64,000 nt of DNA, taken from NCBI GenBank assembly GCA_001584585.1, contig LSYV01000041.1:581401-645400 (forward strand), given 5' to 3'. The notes beneath the pieces are model-generated. The model saw only the letters and a program-made list of their open reading frames with translations, made no database searches and was not told the DNA's origin. The translations under genes and the position numbers were made by a program. Positions 1-10,010 of this stretch are shown piece after piece; within the stretch, counting starts at the first letter, position 1; each line of letters starts with the position of its first letter. Source of the stretch: Gonium pectorale. Taxonomy: Eukaryota; Chlorophyta; Chlorophyceae; Chlamydomonadales; Volvocaceae.

Positions 1-1406
1 ACGGGAGGAACGCAGTTGGGGAAAAGCAGCTTGAGGCTCGAAGCCACACGCCACAGCGGCGAAAGTCGGTCATTCCGCTGAAGGCGGTCACACGCAGGTG
101 ATGCGCATCTACGCCCGTGTCGTGCAACGGAACCCGCCAACCCACCCCTCATGAGCTCCGGCGTGCAGGTGGGGATGAAGCGCGGCGTGATGCATGGCTG
201 TATGCGCGAGCACTTCCTGCCCAGCGTGTACTGGACGAAGGCCTCGGCGTCGCGGAGGCCGTCCTCAAGCTGCTCCACGTAGTCATCCGGCGAGAGGCGG
301 TCCATGCTCACCTGGCAGACACATTTGTGTACCGGCATGCCTATCAGCGCTAAAGGACGAACTCGAGATGGCAGGAGCCCCCAAGGCTGGACTAGGTGCT
401 GCTGCCGTACACGTGCGCTGGATTGCCAGCTGGCTGTTTGACCGCAGCCCGAAGGCTACGTGCCACAACTGTTATCGATTGTGGCCTGTCCACCACCGCC
501 GCCTCCTTCGCTCCCCCCGAGAGCCCCCTCGTCACCTTGCCCACCACCGCCCGCTGTCCCAGGCGCTCGATGGTGTCCACCAGCACCGTGTTGGGCTCCA
601 GGTGCAGCGAGCCGTAGTACATGGCGGTGGTGGTGCCATTGGCTAGGAAGCGCTTCACGAGCAGCGCGTACCGCTGCCGGGCAGAGTCCAGGTCACGGTA
701 GGAGCCCTCGGCGGGGAAGGTATACTTCTTGAGCCAGTCCATGAGCGGTGCGTCGGTGCCGGTGCCGGTGAAGAGGTACTGCCGGTGGCGGAAGGGTCGT
801 GGGGGTGGGAAGCGGGTCGTGAGGGGCGAGGAACGCAAAGGAGGGGACACGCACAACGCTACATGCGTGTCCGTATCCCGGCGCAGGGTGGGCACAAGTG
901 TCCCTGCGCCCGAGTGGGATGATTGATGGGCTGGGTAATTGGCGGATTCGAGACAGGAACCGTGGGCGGAGCCGTATGGGACTGCCTGTGTGGGGCTGAC
1001 CGAGCGTGCGTGAAGGTTTGGAGGCGTCCATTGGCAAGGCGAACACTTGAGGCAAGAGAGTGGTGGAATTCCTGAAGAGAAGGCTATTCACCTGTGGGGC
1101 GTGGACGTGCGTGTCCACAAACCCGGGGAGGAAGTACTGGCCATCCTGTGGGGCAACCCCGGCCGACCGTCGGGCGTGTTAACGACCATGCCGCTATGCG
1201 TGTGTTATGTACATATCCACCTTCAAATGTCGAACTGTTGCGAGCGAAAACTCCTCAGAGACTGCCTGCTCATCGGCGCCGTTTGCTATTCGCGCGATTC
1301 TTCCGTCCTGAACGACGACCACCACGTCGCGCAGTGCTTCGACATGGCCATAAACAGGGGTGTGAAAGAACGTCCCCCTGAAGGCAATGGCGTTCAGCTC
1401 AGCCAT
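1..1406 (-). CDS. GDA: Guanine deaminase, copy A (5' part, cut by the window edge)
   Basis: Guanine deaminase hydrolyses guanine to xanthine and ammonia in purine salvage. Four exons are visible on the minus strand: 1406-1221, 1145-1092, 778-536 and 311-146, all with GT-AG borders and phases that match copy B at 23424-26092. Exon 2 encodes the amidohydrolase metal-binding segment PGFVDTHVHAPQ (HxH). Exon 3 carries LMDWLKKYTFPAE, and exon 4 ends in the stretch with PCITPRFIPTC. The start at 1406 (MAELNAIAFRG) aligns with the copy B start and lies about 90 bp below a TATA-like box. Exon 5 onward, with the HxSE and GTDVAGG motifs, lies outside the window, so it cannot be said whether this copy is intact. 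No stop or frameshift is seen in the visible exons. Part of exon 3, exon 4 and intron 4 are nearly identical to copy B while exon 1 has diverged. Family assignment is secure. Confidence 0.9.
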
Positions 1407-1490
1407 GGCCAGCCAACGGTTTGGGCCTTGCCGCGGTAATCGCGGCGCGTCCTAACTGCTGAGCATGGCAACGCAAGGCAGTTGCTGGCG

Positions 1491-1502
1491 TGTATATATA
1501 AT
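1491..1502 (-). promoter_or_regulatory. TATA-like box upstream of guanine deaminase copy A
   Basis: A TATATATA-type run lies about 85-95 bp upstream of the copy A ATG at 1406 and is the only such AT-rich run in this GC-rich spacer. The position suits a core promoter with a short 5' UTR. This is inferred from composition and distance only. The rest of the spacer, 1503-1835, shows no other feature I recognise. Confidence 0.35.
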
Positions 1503-1835
1503 GTGCAGAATGGGGATCGAATCATGGCCGTTGGCCGTTGCCATGTGGGGTTTCGGATCTTGGCCGTTGTGACTACGGTTGGGCGGGCCGTATCCCACGT
1601 GGTGGGTGCCGACGGCTCCAGTTGGACACGAACCTTTTCCCTTACCACCCGTCGTTCCCGATATGATGCTACTCAGGTGCGCACGTGAGGCACGTGGTCC
1701 TGCCCACCCACAGCGCCAGGGTCAAGGCGGGGAGCTTGACCGCGGTTGCTTTCGCCTTCATCCTAATGTCCTCTTACGCCAACAACAGCCATCTCATCGG
1801 TAGGCCAAGAATTAGGCAGACAGTCCCAACCTTGC

Positions 1836-4800
1836 TCATTCGCCGACAAAGGAAAAGTCCCAATCGTCGCCTTCCGAATGCTGCCCGCCAGCGCTCGTTT
1901 GCGCCGCGCCCCCTGCCCACAGGCCGGCACTCCCCCGGCAGTGGTCCGTTGGGCTGACGTCGGCCGCACCAAGTCCCCCATGCCCCTCCCCATGCAAGCC
2001 CCCAATCAGGTCGCCGCTGCCGCCGCCGCCCAGAGCCGCACGGCCTCCAGCCGGGCCCCTGCCGCCTGCAACCAACAGCGCCGCAACCCCATCGTCCGTT
2101 CCGTGCATCGAAGCTGCCTCCGCGGGTGCAGTTGCAGCCACCGCAGCGACAGCGGTTGTGGCGGCGGCAGCGACCGCCGCTGTGTCCTGCCGCCCTGGCT
2201 GCCGTCGCTGTGGCATCGGCGCCTGGGGCGCCAGCGGCTGCGGCGCTGGCCCGTGCGTCTCGTTCGCCGTCGGCGGCGCCTGGTTGGAGCCTTCGTGGTT
2301 GGGGACAGCAGCGGGGGGCTGCCGGGTGGCGAAGGAGCTTATGGAGCGCTGGCCCGCCGCATCCCCGTGGCTCTCGGGGGAGGCGAAGCCCACCGCCACC
2401 GCCAGGCGAGTGATCTGCGGGTGGGGAAGGGGGAGGGGGAGGGGAAAGACGCGAGAGCGCACACTTCACGACGGATGGCTGTGTATGTGTATGTTGGGCG
2501 GGTGGGTGGGTGAGGGAGGGTAATAAAGAAGGGAGGGGGGGATGTGCGATCTGCACCCACGTGCGCCTACGTAGCGATGTGGCAACCTGCGGAAGGGGAG
2601 CCCGGAGGCTCCTCGGGGGTCGGAAACCACACTCTTCCCGCAGATGGAGGTTCCGCGCCACCCACTCCCATCACGCACAGGCGCCTGCCCCGCGCTGTCC
2701 TCACACCTACCACCCAACGCCTCTCCAGGTCTGCATGCCCGTCGCAACGCCCCACCGGTGGCACCCAAAGCCACGATCCCAGCGGCTCCCGAGATCAGCA
2801 CCGGCACAACCCTCACGCCAGCCTCGCCTGCATCCCGTTCCGGGTATTGCCCAGCGCTGCCTTGAAGATGGCCGCCGCCCCCTCCAGCAGCGCCCGACAT
2901 CCCGTGTACGTGTGGGCAGGGACCGCCCCCGGGTCCTGCCAGCGAGCCGCCAGTCCCGCGCCGCCGGCGTCCCGCGCCGCTGGCGCTTCCGGGCCGCCGG
3001 GCGAGGCCGCTGCGGCGGCTGATCCGGCAGCTTCGGCGGTTGTGGCGGCTGTGGTGGCACCTCTGTAATCCGTAGCCGGTGCGGCAGGGCCGGGGCTTGT
3101 CGGATAGGCAGTGGCCGAGGGCCCGGTCGCAGCTCCGGCTGCCAAAGGCGGTGGAGACGCGGCCGCAGCAGTAGCAGCAGCAGAGGGCCCCGCGGCGACG
3201 GCGGCCTTCAGCGCCTACGGGGCGGCACCCATTTGAGGTGAGGCGGAGGAGACTGTTGGGGCAGCGCCGCGGAGTGGAGGCAGGCACTGGGCCGCATTGC
3301 GTGCGGGCCTCGCAAGGGCAGCGGGTCGTGAGTGTGTCCCTCTCGTGTACTCCTGTTCTGAAGTGCCCACTTCGTCTCCCTCACATCCCAACCCAACCCA
3401 ACCCGCATGCAAGCGCCGCGTCCTGCACTCAACTCCGTCATCAGAACGGTAAAGCAAACAAAACGGCGCTCGACTCGCGTTTGACCGTCACCCCCGACTC
3501 GCAGTCACCTCAATTCGGGCTCTTTCCCATACCCAATACCGGTGCCAGGTTTACCAAGCCCTGCTCGTACCTGTGGGCATCTACAACGGCACAAACGCGC
3601 GTGCTGCTCCCGTGCACCGTGTCACACATGTCGGCGCCCCCGCACCCGCAGAAGCTCCGCACCAAACACTTGGCGTGCAGCAAATGCCGGAAGCGGATTG
3701 TTCACCGGAAGCAGCCACCGCCTCCGCACCCCTCGCCCCGTAATGGGTGTGCTGCTCCCGGCAGTGCTACACATGTCCGCCCCCGCACCTGCAGCAGCTG
3801 CACCGACACGTCGGCGGAGCGGGTCTTGGGCGCTCCGTAGCCCTGACGCCACGTCAGCAGCAGCTTGGCGGGCACGCGGCTGGGGGGCCGGGGTGTCCCA
3901 CGGGTCGGCCGGGCGCGGGCGCGGGGGGCGAGGTTTGTTACGACAGGGGGTGAGGTTTGTTAGCATGGCGCTCGCCTAGCTTCTTTCGGCACTGCGAAGA
4001 CTCAGGGCGTTATGAAGGAGACGGGAGAGGGGACGCCAAGCGCAGCGCCGAGCGGTGCTCCATACACGAGTGGTGGACGGGGTAAACATAGTGGACGCCG
4101 GGGCGAACGAGGGGAGCTGCGCGACGCTCACCGCGGGTGCGGGCAATCCCAGACCTAGCAAGCCTCCCTTGCGCGCTCAATCCCCGTGCGGGGCCCAGTT
4201 GCACCGGCGCCTATGTCTTCGCTGCCCCAAGCCCAACAAGTCCACACGCCGTGTGGCCAGGTGGCCTCACCTGTGCCTCGCCGCGTCCTCCGTCAGCCGC
4301 TCCCACAAGGCCCCCACCATGGGCACCAGCGCGTCCTTCACCCCACCAAAGCGAGTGATGGCGGGGAAGCTCCGCTCCACCAGGATGCTCTTCTGCGGCC
4401 CCCGCTCGCGCACCGAACCGCCCATCGCACCACCGCCGCCGCCGGGGGCGGCTGCGGCAGCGGGCGGGGCAGGCCCACCGTCGGGTAGGTCCGCCAGGAG
4501 GCCTCCCAGCTGCGCCCCGAACCGGGCGACCAGCTGGGCGCGGCTGAATGCGGACAGGTCGCCCACCAGGCCCCCGCCGCCCAGCGCAGCCACCACTGAG
4601 GCGCCCGTCTTGCGGGCCAGCGTAGGGATGGACTGCGGGCGGGTTGCCGGGAGGGCCGGATGGGAAACTGCGTGAGCGCTTGGGATGTATTGTGAGTGAC
4701 GGAGACATGGGCAGTTGTTCTGTAGAGCGCTGGCGTGCAACCCGTCCGCCCCTCGGTACGGGATTGTCCCGGGGTGTTGGATTGGCCCGGTAGCCTTCGC

Positions 4801-7800
4801 CATGGGGGCGCCGGGCAAGACAGCCCGCAAATCGTTTAGCATCGCAACAGCCCTCCCCGCAAACCTGCCGATCGGCCGCCCGCGTGGCTCCAGTATCGGG
4901 GCAGTGCATAGCCGAAATTTCCCCCCGGCTTCCTGGGTCGCGGATTTCGGATCCTAATCGCACCCACCTGGATCTTGACTCCCGCCATGAAGTCCCGCAC
5001 GCGGGCGGCCGGCAGGACCGTGATGGAGTCGGGCTTGTGCAGCGGCCCCACGAGGCGGGCGGTCAGCTTGGTGGGACCCACGCCCACGGACACCGTCATG
5101 GAGAGCGCCTCTGCGGGGGCCGGGGCCGGGGCCCGGGCGATTCGGGAGGTGCGGGCGGCGCACGTGCGAATCGGGTCGGACGGTGCGGCGTTGCTGAGCC
5201 CTTTCGCGCGCGCGCCTCGAGGAGCGATAGGAGTAAGACCGGGCGGACGGTGGTGCGTCGGAGTGCGTTGCTGGCGATTCGGGTGGTGCGGGTGGCGCGG
5301 ACGGCTCGCGGATTGAACCGGGCTGGAGGGACGGCATGGCAGCAGAATGCACAATTGAGGCCCGCAAACTGCGGGAGCAATAGGAGTAATGCGTTGATGC
5401 CGCTAGACGGGTAGAGCTGCGCTGCCCAGCCGAGCGCGGACCGCCCCTGGAAGCGCCACCCCAACGGCCGGCGCGCTCGGCTCCTGCAAGCGGAGAGTCT
5501 CCGGGGGAGGAACCTCGTACCCACCCCGTCGCGTGACGGACTCGAGGCCCGGGCCACACCTTTCAGCGCCGCGCGCAGCCGCTGCGCGATCTGCACTCCG
5601 CGCCGCAGCGCCGGCTCCACCTCCCGCCAGCTGCTGCCCCCGCCCGCCACGTGCACCCGCGGCGGCAGGACGTCCCAAACGGTGGCTTCGTCATATTGGG
5701 CCGCATTCGCAGTCGCACCCTCGGTCCCATTATTGGCAGCACCCCCGGCGTCTGCTGGGGCGCCGCAGACGGGCAGGCCCGACGTCCGCTGGTGCTGCTG
5801 CTGGAGCTGATTCCGGGGTGCCGTGCCGGCGGTAGCGGTGGCGGCGGCGGCCGGAGTCACGGCGGGGACGAGAGGCCCGGTGCCTCCTCGCCTGACCGTG
5901 CTGGGATCCAAAGCGCCGCGTTCATCTGCCCAGCACCCCGCGCGACCCAAGTCATCCTGCATAATGTCGTCGTTCTCCATGTAATCCAGCTCGGGTTCGT
6001 GTTCAAGATCCAGATCCAGGTTGAGTTCCGGATGCGGATCCAGACAAGGTCCACCGTACGGCTCCTCCAGCTCGTCGCCGCCAGTCGGGTCTGGGTACGG
6101 GCCCGCCGCCCATGCCGGCGGCGGCGCCAGCCAGCTATAACGCTGCGGCCCGACGGCCAGCGCCTCGCCGCTGTCCCGACGGTCTCCGACACTCTGCTGC
6201 TCCCCTCCGTCGCCGCGGTCGGGCCGGGCGTCAACGCAGTGCCGTGTGACGTCCAGGTAGAAGTCATCGTAGCTGGCCTTCTCCACCTCGCCATCTGGCG
6301 AGAAGCTGATGGAGGTGGCGCGGGGCGGGGGCGATGCAAAGGCAAGGGGGTATGGGATGAGCACAGGAGGTGCTGCTCCAGGCGGGTGCAATCTGGAGCG
6401 CACGGCGCCGCTGAAAGCCGCCCGGCCGTACGGCGATCGGCGCACGTACACCGAGTACGGCAAGCACCGCGAGCCTTCACCTGCAACTGCATCTGCTACA
6501 CAAGCAACTCCAGCCTTGCGGCGGACTGTTTGCGGCCTCGGGACACCTCCACCTCCACCTGCCCACCCACCAACCCCAGTAACCGACTGCGCCCTACAGC
6601 TCAACGCCCCGAAGGAGGCTGTGCCCTCCCCACCCACCCACGGCTACCCCCTGCCACAACCTTACCCTTGCACCAAGCCCGCTGCATGTGCGCACCCACC
6701 CACGGCAGCGGCATGCCACCCCGCCCCAGCCCCCGGCCCCAGTGCGCACCCACCCACCTCCGCAGCAGGCTGTGCACCTGCTCCGCGACCTGTCGATAGC
6801 GGTCGGTGCGCATGGGCCGGACCACCAGGCCGGGGCAGCGCCGCCGGGCCTCCGCGACGCTGACCGCGCCCATGTTCTGCAGAGGGGACGACGCAGGAAG
6901 CCAAACAAACGCGCGGAGTGGAGCATGCAGGATGGCACGCAGCCGAGGAACGGGCAGGACGAGACGCGAGAGGGCCCCGCCCCTCTGCGGCTAGGGCCGG
7001 GACGGGTACCAAGCCGTGCTTAGCTAACCATGCGGTTGGTCTCTTAAATCTGTGCGGAAAGCAACGTCTATTGGGGCGGCTGACGTCTAGATAGGGGGAG
7101 GGCCCCAAAGACTGTGTGCGGCAAGAGCGCGCTCCCCCCAACATCGGGTTCTTCGGACTTCTCCAACTGACCTTGAGGTAGGCGATGGCAGCCCGCCCGC
7201 CGGAGCCCACTCCGTCCCCGCAGCTGCGCCGCGGTCGAGGCATACCAGAGCCCGAACGGGGAGGGGCGCGCGGCAGGGAGGGCGGAGGGCGACGGTCAGG
7301 AACACGGCCTGCCCTTTGCACCAGGCTACCACAGGCTACCCGCCGCGGGGCGGTTTGCGAGATCCGGTCGACGCCGTTGCAAAGCCCTCAACCGCCACCC
7401 GCACAAACAGCGCCTGCGCGCCCCTCCCCAACAACAAGCCACGGGCACGACGCATGAGCTTGTGCCAACCCGTCTCCTCGCGTGTCCGTGCATGCCCAAC
7501 CACAGCCGAGAGACCCTGTCGCACCAGGTCCCTCTGCCGAGTCCCTTTCCACGATGCGCGCACATACTCGCCCCACGCCCCGCCGGTTCACATGCCCGCA
7601 CCGGGCCCGTACCGTATGCCCGCGGCCCGCGCCTCGTACGACACCGCCACGAAGCCTCCCGAGTTGAACTGAGTGACCGCCAGGGGCACCCCCATCAGGC
7701 TGGGGTCGTCCAGCCGCTCCACCTGATCAGGCATGGAGAGGGGAGGACATTCAAGCGAAATACTCAAGAAAGGGAGATGTAATCACACATATACACCATG

Positions 7801-9646
7801 ACGGCTAACCAGTGATAGGTAACCATCGCACGCGTCCGACCAAGATCCACTCAGTCATAGGTCCGACCATAGGTCCGACCAAGATCCACTCAGTCAACCG
7901 CTGCGATCCCCGCACGCGCGAGGCCGCCTGCCGCCAGGGCGCACCGGGCCCTGGGGCGCAGTCCCAGGCGTCCCGGCTAGCACCCAGATCCCCGGCTAGC
8001 AACCCAGATCCCCGGCTAGCATCCCGATCCCCGGCTAGCACCCAGATCCCCGGCTAGCAGCCAGATCCCCGGCTAGCACCCAGATCCCCGGCTAGCACCC
8101 AGATCCCCGGCTAGCACCCAGATGTGGGTCCGAACAGTAATCAAAAGGAAACAATGGACTGAAGCGTTCAGGACGGCGTGATCCCACCAACTCAAACAGC
8201 CCTCACCTGACAGTAGAAGCAGTCAACGTCGACGTGCAGGAAAACACGCAGGGGCCGAGCGCGCCGCTGCGCCCCGGCCTGCGGAGGACGAGGAGCGGGG
8301 AGGGGTCCGCATGCTTGTGGCGGCTGCTGCAGCAGCAGGAGCTGCTGCTGCTGCGGGTCCGTGGATGGTGATTCCGGTGACGGGCGCGGGCGAGGCTCTA
8401 GTGCCGAAAGACAGGACGCTTGCGCTCCCCGCTGCGGCGTCACCTCAGCCGGCTGCAGTAGCCCCCCAGCCCCGTTCGACGCCAGCGTGGGGCACGGTCG
8501 TTGTGGTCTTTGCGACGGCTGTGACGGTTCCGGGGGCGGCTGCAAGGGCAACCGCTCGGGCGCCGCCGCCTCAGCGCCCGCAGCGGCGGCTGAGGCGGCG
8601 GGCGGCCCGGGGCCGGAGCCGAAGACCGTCGCCGACAGCGGCGCGCCGCCAACCTGCCCCTCCGGGCCTCCTGGAGCCGCATCCGCTGCTCCTGCGCCCA
8701 GGTTGGCAGCAGCTGCCGGGTCCAAGTCCTCCGGCCAGGGCTCGGGGAGCTCCAGCCCATCCCCGCTGAGGCCGTCATCACAGCCGCTGCCCCAGCCATC
8801 CTCGTCGTCGCCATCTGCCAGGCAGTCAACGCCCCCGCCGTCGCTGCTGCTAGCCGCCGCGCTCCAGTCCGCGCTCGTCGACGCGTCGCCGTCGTCGTCG
8901 CCTCCCGCGCCGTCACCGCCCGCCAGCCGGGGCGCTACCGCACCGCCGTACATGCGTACGACACGGTAGCTCAGTACGGCGGGGTCCAGCCATTCCCAGG
9001 GTTCGGCGCGGTGACGCGCCGGCTCGAGCGGGCGGGGCTCGAGCGGGCGGCCGGCATCGGCACGCGGGGTGGCATCGGCGAGACACGCGGCTGCGCGCGT
9101 ACGTGTCTCCTCCGTCCGGCGGCGCTTGGCGGGTGGAGGGCTGCCGCCGCCGCAGTTACCGCCGCCACCGCAGGCGCCGCCGTCGTCCGCGGTCACGCGC
9201 GACGCGTCCGCGGGAGCGCGGGCTGTGGCCCCCGCCGCCGGCTGCGCCGCCGCCGCCGCCGCCGCCTGGCCATCCTCGTGATGCGTCCTCGTGGCGTCGC
9301 AGGCGGTGGGATGCGTGGTCGGGGACACGGCGCCAGCGACGACGCCGAGAGCTTCCGCAACGGCAAATGACGTGTGCTCGGCCGTGCAGGGCGGAACCTG
9401 CGCCGCCGGCCACGGAAGGTTGCTGCAGCTCCCTCCGGCGGCGCCGCCCCCACCCGCCGCCCCTGCCACAAGGACTCCCCTGCTGCCGCCGCCGCCGCCG
9501 GCGCTGCCGCCAGCGCCGCCACCACCAAAACCGCTGCGTCCGCCGCCCAGCTGAGCCCGTACCGCCGCCTCCCGCAGCTGCCTCTCCGCGCTCTTGCTCA
9601 ATGCGCCCTGTTCAGGACAGGCAAGCGGACCGGTCCGGACTGACAT
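1836..9646 (-). CDS. Y-family translesion DNA polymerase (eta-like)
   Basis: Copies past damaged DNA in the nucleus. Phase-consistent exons: about 9646-8207, 7722-7613, 7223-7172, 6876-6758, 6305-5560, 5110-4968, 4632-4271, 3879-3789, about 3214-2780, and 2414-1836. Exon 1 encodes some 470 low-complexity residues with an NLS-like AKRRRTEE, then the first catalytic motif LHVDVDCFYCQ. Next come SGGFVAVSYEARAAGIR (palm/fingers), EKASYDDFYLDVT (second catalytic motif) and SVGVGPTKLTARLVGPLHKP. The thumb helix-hairpin-helix is followed by KSILVERSFP and little-finger strands RVPAKLLLTWRQGYG and ITRLAVAVGF. A PIP-like QRSISSF and the C-terminus WDFSFVGE close the protein. The second motif reads D-D where most relatives have D-E. 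The join between the 3214 exon and 2414 is not resolved; a small exon may be missed. The start is uncertain, 9646 being the first Met of a plausible N-terminus. Subfamily (eta versus another lineage) is inferred; Y-family membership is clear. Confidence 0.85.
7835..7895. repeat. Direct repeat (two copies of about 24 bp) in polymerase intron 1
   Basis: The segment beginning GTCCGACCAAGATCCACTCA occurs twice, at about 7835 and 7872, separated by a partial copy (GTCCGACCATAG). It sits in the first intron of the eta-like polymerase gene, just before the 19-20 bp minisatellite. Confidence 0.75.
7973..8123. repeat. Minisatellite, 19-20 bp unit, about 8 copies
   Basis: About eight head-to-tail copies of a unit close to CCGGCTAGCACCCAGATCC, differing at one or two positions (AACCC, ATCCC, AGCC variants). 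It lies wholly within the first intron (8206-7723) of the eta-like polymerase gene. It is not a CRISPR array: there are no unique spacers and the context is a nuclear intron. Confidence 0.9.
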
Positions 9647-10010
9647 GCTAGTCAGCCACCGCTCGAACAGGCAGTTGGGGGTTGCCCTGTTCGAGCTCCT
9701 TGAAGCGCCAGCCTGCGTACGTCTCGAAGACGGCGCGCATGTCAGGCGTCGAAGCACTGCGCGCCGCTCACATGCCTCCTTTCCCCGGGGCGAGCACGCA
9801 TGCAGCCCGGGACGGTGTCGTAAACATGCAGTCCATACATCTACCTATGCACGGTATGCGACGTCCCAAGAGGCCACTGCAGCATTTATTGAGCCCAGGA
9901 AACGCAAACTATTAGTGTGCGATGCCCAGCGGCCACGAGCTCAAGCCGTACAATAGTGCCGGAGCGTGCAGTACGCAACCCAGCCCCCGAGGAGCGGCAG
10001 AGCAGCTCAC

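Noticed and set aside
7973..8123. CRISPR-like array
   Set aside because: Units are directly adjacent with no unique spacers, lie in a eukaryotic intron, and have no cas genes nearby; it is a minisatellite.
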